Of a stretch of 64,000 nucleotides of DNA, positions 52,673 to 60,263 are shown piece by piece (within the stretch, counting starts at the first letter, position 1; each line of letters begins with the position of its first letter). Made by a program: the position numbers and the translations under genes. A model generated the notes under the pieces. It saw only the letters and a list, made by a program, of their open reading frames with translations, had not been told where the DNA came from and made no database searches. Source of the DNA: Planctomycetota bacterium (GTDB lineage Bacteria; Planctomycetota; UBA1135; GCA-002686595); NCBI GenBank assembly GCA_029259605.1, contig JAJDEV010000039.1, positions 1 to 64,000 on the forward strand. The letters are read 5' to 3'.

Positions 52673-53178
52673 TGAGCCGCCGTTTCCTGACCGCCGAGGA
52701 CGTGCTGCGCGAGTCGTCGAGCGAGATCCTCGTCGACGAGGCCACCGTCGTGACGCCGCAGGCCTTCGAGGCCGCGCAGGCGAACGGCATTCGCATCCGC
52801 ACGCAGTCGGGCGATTGGACCGAGCCGGCGCCGGATCGCGGGCCGGATGCCTCGCGCGCCGCGGCGATTCTCCCGCACCTGCCCGAGCCGGACGAAAACC
52901 CGTCGCTCGCGACCGGCGCGATCGTGACCGCCGTCGGCGTCAACCGCGCGGGCGTGTTGGCCGAGCTGACGGCCGCGATCGCGGCGCAGGGCGCCAACGT
53001 GCACGACGTCTCGCAGAAGGTGATCGAGGGCTACTTCCACATGATCCTCACCGTCGAACTCGATGGTCCCGCGAGCTTCGACGACTTCAAGACGACGCTC
53101 GAGTGTCTGGGCAACCCGAACGACTTTGCCGTCCGGGTCATGAACGAGCGGGTCTTTCGCTTCATGCACCGCGTATGA
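52672..53178 (+). CDS. ACT-domain protein (UPF0237) with EutQ/EutT-like N-terminal segment
   Basis: 168 residues from a GTG that shares a base with the previous stop. Residues about 80-168 are a UPF0237-type ACT domain ([39 protein letters not shown], ending RVFRFMHRV). Free-standing relatives are only about 90 residues. The extra N-terminus (1-45: FLTAEDVL, then [24 protein letters not shown]) resembles the opening of the microcompartment proteins EutQ and EutT (a short helix, then the Thr-Pro-x-Ala, Ala, Gly-Ile pattern). ACT domains bind small ligands, often amino acids, to regulate partner proteins. The next gene, with which it overlaps by 4 nt, is its usual genomic partner UPF0210. Association with a BMC is inferred from position and this N-terminus. 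Confidence 0.85.
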   Translation: MSRRFLTAEDVLRESSSEILVDEATVVTPQAFEAAQANGIRIRTQSGDWTEPAPDRGPDASRAAAILPHLPEPDENPSLATGAIVTAVGVNRAGVLAELTAAIAAQGANVHDVSQKVIEGYFHMILTVELDGPASFDDFKTTLECLGNPNDFAVRVMNERVFRFMHRV

Positions 53179-54539
53179 GCTTCTCCGACCGAGAGATCCT
53201 CGAGACCGTGCGCATGGTCGAGCTCGAGACGCTCGACATCCGCACGACCACGCTCGGCATCTCGCTGCTCGATTGCGCCGACCCGCACCTCGAGAGCTCG
53301 TGCGAGAAGGTCTACGCCAAGGTCGTGCACCACGCGAAGAACCTGGTCGAGACGGCCGAGTCGATCAGCGCGGACTACGGCATCCCGATCGTGAACAAGC
53401 GCATCGCCGTGACGCCGATCGCGTGGGTCGCGGCGGCGAGCGGCGCCGACGACCTGACGCCGTTCGCGCGCGCGATGGACGCCGCGGCGCGCGAGGTCGG
53501 CGTCGATTTCATCGGCGGCTTCACGGCGTACGTCGACAAGGGCTTCACGAACTCCGATCACGCGCTGATGGAGTCGATCCCGTCCGCGCTCGCCGAGACC
53601 GAGCGCGTCTGCGCGTCGATCGCGCTCGCGAGCACGCGCGTCGGCATCAACATGGAAGCCGTGCGGATGTTCGCCGAGAAGGTGAAGCAGGCCGCCGAGT
53701 TGACCAAGGACCAGGGCGGACTCGCGTGCGCCAAGCTGGTCTGCTTCTCGAACGCCGTGCAGGACAACCCGTTCGTCGCGGGCGCGCACATCGGCGTCGG
53801 CGAACCCGAGACCGTGCTCAACGTCGGCGTGTCCGGTCCGGGCGTCGTCCGCTCCGCGCTCGCGCGCCTCGATCCCGACGCGGACCTGCTCGGCGTCGCC
53901 GAGACGATCAAGCGCACGGCGTTCAAGATCACGCGCATGGGCGAGCTCGTCGGCCGCGAAGCCGCACGGCGCCTCGGTACGACGTTCGGCATTGTCGACG
54001 TCAGCCTCGCGCCCACACCCGCGATCGGCGACTCGGTCGCCGACATCCTCGAGCTGATCGGCGTCGAGCGCACCGGCGGTCACGGAACGACGGTCGCGCT
54101 CGCGCTGCTGACCGATGCGGTCAAGAAGGGCGGCGCAATGGCGTCGTCGAGCGTCGGCGGTTTGTCCGGCGCCTTCATTCCGGTGTCGGAAGACGAAGGC
54201 ATGATCCGCGCCGTGCGCGAGGGCGCGCTGTCGCTCGACAAGCTCGAGGCGATGACGGCCGTGTGTTCGGTCGGGCTCGACATGGTCGCCGTCCCGGGCG
54301 ACACGTCGGTCGCGACGCTGGTCGGCATCATCGCGGACGAGATGGCGATCGGGATGATCAACAACAAGACCACCGCGGTACGCATCATCCCGGTCCCGGG
54401 CAAGGGACCCGGCGACACGGTGGAGTGGGGTGGATTGCTGGGGACGGCCATCGTCCAGAAGCCGACGCCCTTCGGTTGCGAGCGGCTGATGCGCCGTGGA
54501 GGCCGTATTCCCGCGCCGCTCCAGGGTTATCGCAACTGA
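53175..54539 (+). CDS. UPF0210/DUF711 (PFL family) protein
   Basis: 454 residues, full family length, collinear with the pneumococcal SP_0239-type protein: [99 protein letters not shown] and [18 protein letters not shown]. The family has a fold related to glycyl radical enzymes, but this copy shows no glycyl-radical motif at its C-terminus and there is no activating enzyme nearby. The biochemical role is unknown. It is the last gene of the BMC operon; it and the ACT gene normally form a two-gene unit, here appended to shell genes. Confidence 0.93.
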   Translation: MSFSDREILETVRMVELETLDIRTTTLGISLLDCADPHLESSCEKVYAKVVHHAKNLVETAESISADYGIPIVNKRIAVTPIAWVAAASGADDLTPFARAMDAAAREVGVDFIGGFTAYVDKGFTNSDHALMESIPSALAETERVCASIALASTRVGINMEAVRMFAEKVKQAAELTKDQGGLACAKLVCFSNAVQDNPFVAGAHIGVGEPETVLNVGVSGPGVVRSALARLDPDADLLGVAETIKRTAFKITRMGELVGREAARRLGTTFGIVDVSLAPTPAIGDSVADILELIGVERTGGHGTTVALALLTDAVKKGGAMASSSVGGLSGAFIPVSEDEGMIRAVREGALSLDKLEAMTAVCSVGLDMVAVPGDTSVATLVGIIADEMAIGMINNKTTAVRIIPVPGKGPGDTVEWGGLLGTAIVQKPTPFGCERLMRRGGRIPAPLQGYRN

Positions 54540-54706
54540 GGGTTGTGCCGCGCTGGAGCGCGATCGGGGCGTCTCTGTATAGGGAAAAACCCTGAATGTA
54601 AAGTGCGGCGGTGCGAGCGCCGCGCTCCAGAAATCGCGTTGACGTGCCGAAGGGACGACCGGAAAACCCTGCTGCCGCCACCCAACCCACGCGCCGCGAA
54701 CGCACC

Positions 54707-56200
54707 GTGAATCATAAGATCCTTGTCGTCGATGATATGCCCGCCGTCCTGCTCGAGGTGCGGCACATCCTCGCGAAGAAGTACAACGTCCACACGGCCG
54801 AGTCCGCGAGCGAAGCGCTCGAGCTGTGCCGCACCGAAGGCCCGTTCGCCGTCGTGATCACGGACCAGGGCATGCCCGGAATGACCGGCACCGAGTTGCT
54901 CGCGCACATGCAGAGCGAGTGGCCGGACACGTCCCGCATCATGATGACGGGTTACGCCGATCTCGACCTGTCGATCACGGCGCTGCACGAGGGCGACATC
55001 TTCCGCTTCCTTCAGAAGCCGTTCCGTCCGCGCGATCTGATCGACGCGGTGAACGGTGCGATCGCGCGCTTCTGCCGCGTCGAAGAGGAGCGGCTCTTGA
55101 CCGAGCAGCTCCAGTTCTCGCGCGAGTCGTTGCTGTCGCTCACCGAATCGCTCGAGACGCGCCTCGCCAGTCAGATCGGACGCATGCGTGGCTTGCAGCG
55201 GTACGCGCGCGACCTCGCCGGAACGGAATCGATCCTCGAGATCTGCAGGCTGACGGCGGGCGCGGCGTCGAAGCTCCTCGGCGGGCGGCCCGTCGTCGTT
55301 GCGCTCGACGGGTGCGGTGACGAGGGTCCGGTCGAGTGCGCGGCGGGTGGCGAGCTGACGGACGAGGTCCATCGCGAGACCGTGCAGGGTCAGGAAGGCG
55401 GGATCGGCACGATCCACATTTCGGATCGTGATGCGGGGGGGACGCGCCTGACCGAGAGCGATCGCGAGGTCCTCCTGTCCCTCGCCTGCAACGCGGCCAT
55501 CGCGGCCCAGTATCGAAGCGCGCGTGAGGCGCGCGACCGCGCTCACGACGCGACGATCTACGCGCTCGCGCGTCTGGCCGAGAACCGGGATGACGAAACC
55601 GGCAAGCACCTCGACCGCGTGGCTGCTTACTGTCGCCTCCTGGCCGAGGAGATGCGCACCACGCGCGCGCACCGCGACGCGATCGACGACGCGTTCATCA
55701 AGAACCTGACGACGTCGTCGCCGCTGCACGACATCGGCAAGGTCGGCATTCCCGACTCGATCCTCATGAAGCCGAGCGAGCTGACCGCGGAGGAGTGGGA
55801 CGTGATGCATCGTCACCCGGAGATCGGCGCGCGCACGCTCGACCGCGTCATCGAGGCGTGCGGTCCGCAGGACTTCCTCGTGATGGGGCGCAACATCGCG
55901 CTGGCGCATCACGAGAAGTGGGACGGTTCGGGGTATCCGCGCGGGCTCTCCGGCAGCGACATCCCGCTCGCGGCGCGCATCGTCGCGCTGGCCGATTGCT
56001 ACGACGCGCTGACGAGCTGGCGTCCGTACAAGGATCCGTGGACGCACGCGGAAGCCGCGGCGTACGTCGAGCAGGAGTCCGGGCACCAGTTCGATCCGGA
56101 TGTGGTCGCGGCGTTCCAAGCGGGCGCCGCCGCGTTCGACGAGATTCGCGCGCGCCTCGCAGACACGAAGGAAGAGGTCGTCGCCAAGCGCGCGGCTTGA
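54707..56200 (+). CDS. Response regulator with HD-GYP phosphodiesterase domain
   Basis: 497 residues from a GTG at 54707. Order: receiver domain (1-120) with phospho-acceptor Asp53 in VVITDQGMPGMTG and Lys in FLQKPFRP, a coiled linker, a GAF-like middle (about 165-280), and an HD-GYP domain with His341-Asp342 in HDIGKVGIPD, HPEIGARTL and HHEKWDGSGYPRGLSG. HD-GYP domains hydrolyse cyclic di-GMP. The 167-bp gap after the BMC operon contains two small hairpins but no clear terminator, so read-through is possible. No cognate histidine kinase is nearby. A link to the microcompartment is only positional. Confidence 0.9.
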   Translation: MNHKILVVDDMPAVLLEVRHILAKKYNVHTAESASEALELCRTEGPFAVVITDQGMPGMTGTELLAHMQSEWPDTSRIMMTGYADLDLSITALHEGDIFRFLQKPFRPRDLIDAVNGAIARFCRVEEERLLTEQLQFSRESLLSLTESLETRLASQIGRMRGLQRYARDLAGTESILEICRLTAGAASKLLGGRPVVVALDGCGDEGPVECAAGGELTDEVHRETVQGQEGGIGTIHISDRDAGGTRLTESDREVLLSLACNAAIAAQYRSAREARDRAHDATIYALARLAENRDDETGKHLDRVAAYCRLLAEEMRTTRAHRDAIDDAFIKNLTTSSPLHDIGKVGIPDSILMKPSELTAEEWDVMHRHPEIGARTLDRVIEACGPQDFLVMGRNIALAHHEKWDGSGYPRGLSGSDIPLAARIVALADCYDALTSWRPYKDPWTHAEAAAYVEQESGHQFDPDVVAAFQAGAAAFDEIRARLADTKEEVVAKRAA

Positions 56201-56201
56201 C

Positions 56202-57449
56202 TTAGTCGCCGTCGCTGCGCGCGGCGTTCGCGCCGAGGAACGAACTCGTTCGGACGAGGACGAGCACGACCAGGATCGACGCGGAGCTCGCGAGGAACAG
56301 GAAGCGCAATCCGATCCAGGCGCTGATCGCGCCGCCCGCCATCGAGCCGAACGAAACCGCGAGTGCGCGCGCGCTGAACACGGCGGCGAACGCTCCGCCG
56401 CGCGCGCCGTCGGGTGTCTCGGTCGCCGCGATACCGAAGGCCGCCACGTTCGCGCCCGGCTGCGTGCACCCGGCCGCGACGCGCAGCGCGAGCAGGATCC
56501 CATACGTCGACGCGGCAGCCGTCGCGCCGACGACGAGCGCGACGCCGAGCGCGGCCAGCGCCATCACGAGCGGATGCCCGAAGCGATCGCCGACGCGTCC
56601 CCACAGCGTCGTGGTGATCAGTCCGGCTGCGGCGAACGCGGAGGACAACCACGCGGTCAGCGGCTCGATCCGCGCGACATCGCCGGTCCAGATCTCCTCG
56701 ACGAAGATCTGAAGCTGGGGTTGCGTGGCTCCCATTCCGAACTGCACCGCGAACAGGAGCACGATCGCACCGCGCACGCGCGGCTTCGCGAGAATCCGGC
56801 GCAGGTCGGCGAGCGTGTTCGCGAGCACCGAGGTGGGGGAGAAGCGCTCGATCGTGTCGACGACGTTCGGATCCTCGCGGACGAAGATCGCGACGACGAG
56901 CGCGCTGAGCGTCGAGAGCAGCGCGACGAACGTGAAGATCGAGAGGATGCCGAAGTGCGCTTGCACGGCGCTGCCGAGCAGCGGGCCGAGGATCATCCCC
57001 GCGGGCAACGCGGCCTGCAGCGTTCCGGTGACGCGGCCCTGCTTCCCGTGCGGCGTCATGACGCTGACCAACGCGATGCTGGGCGGCACGAAGCCGGAGA
57101 ACACCCCCTGGCACAGACGTAGGAGGAACAGCTCGAGCGGCGTGCGGACGAAGCTCATCGCGCCGACGAAGATCGAGATCGCGAGGAGCGCGCGCATCAG
57201 CATCCACTTGTGCCCGAAGCGATCGCCGATCGAACCCCAGATCGGGCCCATGACCGCGGCGGCGAGCGGCGCCGCGCCGAACGCGAGTCCGGACCACAAC
57301 ATGCGCTCCCCCGGATCGTCGACGTTGAGCTTCGCGACGATGGACGGGAAGAACGGCAGGAAGCTCATCATCCCGATCGCGGTGATCAGGTTCGCGACGA
57401 ACACCGCGGCGTACGTGCGCCGCCACTCGCGCGTCGCCGGAGCGCTCAC
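56202..57449 (-). CDS. MFS transporter, DHA1-like
   Basis: 415 residues from a GTG at 57449 that overlaps the preceding gene's stop by 4 nt. About twelve membrane segments; MFS motif A appears after TM2 (GPIWGSIGDRFGHKWMLMRA) and is repeated after TM8 (TTLWGRVGDRFGHPLVMAL), with a PxxGMILGPLLGS motif C in TM5, typical of drug:proton antiporters. Substrate unknown; exporter is the likely direction. It is coupled to the DUF6687-like gene, and both may share transcription with the two TPR genes upstream. Confidence 0.88.
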   Translation of the reverse strand: MSAPATREWRRTYAAVFVANLITAIGMMSFLPFFPSIVAKLNVDDPGERMLWSGLAFGAAPLAAAVMGPIWGSIGDRFGHKWMLMRALLAISIFVGAMSFVRTPLELFLLRLCQGVFSGFVPPSIALVSVMTPHGKQGRVTGTLQAALPAGMILGPLLGSAVQAHFGILSIFTFVALLSTLSALVVAIFVREDPNVVDTIERFSPTSVLANTLADLRRILAKPRVRGAIVLLFAVQFGMGATQPQLQIFVEEIWTGDVARIEPLTAWLSSAFAAAGLITTTLWGRVGDRFGHPLVMALAALGVALVVGATAAASTYGILLALRVAAGCTQPGANVAAFGIAATETPDGARGGAFAAVFSARALAVSFGSMAGGAISAWIGLRFLFLASSASILVVLVLVRTSSFLGANAARSDGD

Positions 57450-58483
57450 GCGGTGGCGAGGCCGAGCTCGCGCTCGACGGTCGGTGGGTCGAGGCGGCTC
57501 GTCGCGAGCGCGGCATTGTGCTCGGCGAACGACTCGAGCTGCGGGCCTCCGAACCAGAGCTCCGGCGACGCGTTCGTGGCGGCTTGCGCGCGCCACGCGC
57601 TCGCGTCCGCGGCGTCCGCACCTTCGAGCGCGTTCAAGCGCCGCGCCGCTTCGACCAGATCCGGACGCGCGAGGCGCCGCTCGGTGACCAGGTCGAACCA
57701 AGAGCGCGTCGACACGACGCACCGATAGGACGCGCCCGCGCTCCCCGGCCCGACGACGAGCACCCGGTCGGCGCGCGTGCCTCCGAACAGCGCGTGCCGC
57801 CCGGGATCGAAGCGCTCGCCGGCGCCCGCGCGCGACGAGCGTGCGTTCCGAGCGGCGGTCCAGACGGTCAGGTCCGCGGGCGTGTCGTCGCGTCGCGAGC
57901 AGCGCTCGAGATCGGCGCGGTCGGCGCGCGCGGCGGCGAGCACGGGCTCCCACAACGCGCGCCACGGCTCGAGCGATCCGTCGAGCAGCGTCGGAACGAT
58001 CCCGAGCACGTAGTCGGTGCAGCGCTGCCAGCGCTCGACCGACGCGAGCCCGTCGAGCTCCGCCGCGAGCGGCGAGTGAGCGGAATGCGCCACGCCCGAG
58101 ACGATCGCGTCGATGGCGAGCGCGCGGTCATCCGGCCACCCGAAGAAGTCTCCCGCCGCCGCCGCCGCGAGCAAGGCGTCCGCGTGCTCGACGGCTGCCT
58201 CCGGATGCGTCACCGCGAAGAGCGCGAGCGAGCCGTCGGTGTCGTAGTGGTTGTTCGCGAACGCGACCGCGTCGCCGACGAGCGCGTCACGCTGCGCGCG
58301 CGGCAGGCGCGCGAAGGCGAGCGCGCATCCGGTCGACAGGTCGTGCTTCAGCGCTCGTGGCGTTCGGTTGCCGGGCCAGTGCGAGAGGTGCAAACCGGGC
58401 GCATCGAAGACGCCGTCGACGGACACGATGGGACCGCCGGCGTCCGCGGACTGGGCGAGGATTCGGACCGGGAGTTCACGCAT
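57446..58483 (-). CDS. DUF6687-like protein of unknown function
   Basis: 345 residues from the ATG at 58483; a TTG at 58519 would add 12. It begins with VDGVFDAPGLHLSHWPGNRTPRALKHD, a pattern I associate with DUF6687, followed by NNHYDTDGSLALFAV and a helical remainder. The HWPGN-x-TP and NNHYDTDG motifs are likely ligand- or metal-binding, but no activity is known. No signal peptide or membrane helix is apparent, so it is probably cytoplasmic. It overlaps the MFS gene by 4 nt, which suggests a shared role. Confidence 0.6.
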   Translation of the reverse strand: MRELPVRILAQSADAGGPIVSVDGVFDAPGLHLSHWPGNRTPRALKHDLSTGCALAFARLPRAQRDALVGDAVAFANNHYDTDGSLALFAVTHPEAAVEHADALLAAAAAGDFFGWPDDRALAIDAIVSGVAHSAHSPLAAELDGLASVERWQRCTDYVLGIVPTLLDGSLEPWRALWEPVLAAARADRADLERCSRRDDTPADLTVWTAARNARSSRAGAGERFDPGRHALFGGTRADRVLVVGPGSAGASYRCVVSTRSWFDLVTERRLARPDLVEAARRLNALEGADAADASAWRAQAATNASPELWFGGPQLESFAEHNAALATSRLDPPTVERELGLATA

Positions 58484-58534
58484 GCGTTCGGTCGCCCGCG
58501 CGTTCGCGACCCGCGGCAACCCGCACGCAGCCTG

Positions 58535-60253
58535 CTACAGCGGCGGCACCTTGGCCAGCTTCTTGCGCGTCTCCTCGAGTCGCTCGCGCGCGGCGATGCG
58601 ACTCCGCAAGTTCGTCTGGTTCGCGCGTACATCCATGCGCACGGTGTTCAAGCGCGCGCGCTCGTCGTCGCTCGTCGACTCGTCTTCGAGCGCGGCGTTC
58701 ACGAGGCGATCCGCCTCGGCGTACATCTCGAGCGCGAGCTGCCAGTCTCGCTCCAGGTAGTAGTGCAGCAAGACCGCGCCGTCGTTCAGCACCGCCGGGT
58801 CGTCGGGTGCGAGGTCGAGGGCGCGCGTGTACGCCGCGAACGAGCGTTCGTGCAGTTCCGCGAGCAGGCGCGCGTTCGGCGCCTCCGCTTCGCCTTCCTC
58901 GGCGGCGTCGACGAGCGCGTCCGCTTCGTGGCGCAGGAACAGGCCGAGGTTGTTCCAGTGGCGGACGGCCGCCGGCTCGGCTTCTGCGGCCAGCTCGGCC
59001 AGGAACGCGCACGCGCCGAGGTCGTCGGCGTCGACGCGTTCGCGGAGCAGCGTTTCGAGCCGCCAAACGTTGCGCACGAGCTCGCCCTGCATCTCCGTGA
59101 CGAGTGCGGCCGGGTCCGCTTCCCAACCGTCGCGAAGGGCGCGCACTGCGCCGTCGTGGTCGCCCGCATCGAAGCGCGACACCGCGACCCAGTACCAGGT
59201 GTTCACGAACTGCGGCGACTTCTCGAGCGCGCGAACGAACGCGCGCTCGGCCTCCGCCGGGCGGCCGAGCGCGAAGCGTGCCCACCCGAGCCACCACAGG
59301 AGCGTGGCGTCGCGCACGTCGTCGCTGCCGAAGTGCCGAGCGAAGCGCGCCGCGCCGACCTCGAGCGTGCGATGGAACAGAGCGTTGCGCGCGTCCGACT
59401 CGGGCAGCTCGAGATAGCGATGCAGCAGGCCGTAGTCGAGCCGCTCGGGCGACCACGCGATCGCGGTGGCGTACGCGCGCGCCGCGTCCTCGCGCTGCTT
59501 CTTCCACATGCGCGTGTGTCCGAGCTCGAGTGCCGCTTCCGCGAGCTGCGCCTGGTCCGCCGCGCGCCCGACCGGTTCGCCGAGCAGCTCGACCGCGCGC
59601 TCGAAGGCGTGCAGCGCGATGCCCCAGTGCCCCTCCGCCTCGGAGTTCCACTCGAGCGTCTCGAAGGCCGTGCGAAACTGCGACAGCGCGACGCGGCCGA
59701 GCTGGAACCACGCGCGCGCATCGTCGGGATGCAGTGCGACCGCGCGCTCGCCGGACGTGCGTGCGACACCGAGACCTTGCGTGTACCAGCTCGCAGTCGA
59801 GAGCGCGAGAAAGCCGTCGTCGAAGCGCGCGGGTGCCGCTTCGGTCGCGCGCCCCAGCCGCTCGGTGGCGTCGAGGAAGTTCATCTCGATGCTCGAGTCG
59901 GTCACGCCTTGCGCGATCTGCTGTTCGGCGCGGCGCACGAACGCCATCCCGTACAGGTAGTCGAGCTCCGGTCCGGTCTCGCCGCTCGATCGCAACGCGT
60001 CGATCGCATCGAGCGTGTCGTTGCTGCGCCCTTGATCCATCCACGCGCGCAGGATCCAAAGGCGCGTGCGGACGGATTGACCGTCGAGCGCCGCGGCGCG
60101 CTCGAAGAGCGGAAGAGCGTCGTCGGCCTTGCGCGCGCGGAGCAGCGCGCGTCCGCTGGTGACGAGCCCGTCGACGGTTTGCGCGTCCTGTGCGGGTACG
60201 GCGCTCTCGAGAGGCAGCGCGAGCGCGAAGAACAGGCAGAGGCGTGCGATCAT
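58535..60253 (-). CDS. Secreted TPR-repeat protein
   Basis: 572 residues with signal peptide MIARLCLFFALALPLESAVPA. The rest is tetratricopeptide-like helices: ALLRARKADDALPLFERAA, ARAWFQLGRVALSQFRTAFE, AERAFVRALEKSPQF. The C-terminal part (HWNNLGLFLRHEADAL, AAYTRALDLAPDDPAVLNDG, LHYYLERDWQLALEMY) is clearly related to that of the next TPR gene, from which it is separated by 10 bp. No enzymatic domain is seen; it is likely a periplasmic scaffold. Confidence 0.8.
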   Translation of the reverse strand: MIARLCLFFALALPLESAVPAQDAQTVDGLVTSGRALLRARKADDALPLFERAAALDGQSVRTRLWILRAWMDQGRSNDTLDAIDALRSSGETGPELDYLYGMAFVRRAEQQIAQGVTDSSIEMNFLDATERLGRATEAAPARFDDGFLALSTASWYTQGLGVARTSGERAVALHPDDARAWFQLGRVALSQFRTAFETLEWNSEAEGHWGIALHAFERAVELLGEPVGRAADQAQLAEAALELGHTRMWKKQREDAARAYATAIAWSPERLDYGLLHRYLELPESDARNALFHRTLEVGAARFARHFGSDDVRDATLLWWLGWARFALGRPAEAERAFVRALEKSPQFVNTWYWVAVSRFDAGDHDGAVRALRDGWEADPAALVTEMQGELVRNVWRLETLLRERVDADDLGACAFLAELAAEAEPAAVRHWNNLGLFLRHEADALVDAAEEGEAEAPNARLLAELHERSFAAYTRALDLAPDDPAVLNDGAVLLHYYLERDWQLALEMYAEADRLVNAALEDESTSDDERARLNTVRMDVRANQTNLRSRIAARERLEETRKKLAKVPPL

Positions 60254-60263
60254 CGAGGCGCGA

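Noticed and set aside
53175-54539. UPF0210 protein as an active glycyl radical enzyme
   Set aside because: No C-terminal glycyl-radical motif is visible and no activating radical SAM enzyme is adjacent.
48259-54539. Classifying the locus as the planctomycete fucose/rhamnose (PVM-type) microcompartment
   Set aside because: The class II aldolase, dehydrogenases and accessory genes of that type are not present in the window.
54605-54623. Hairpin after the BMC operon as a terminator
   Set aside because: The 6-bp stem has a 7-base loop and no following run of T.
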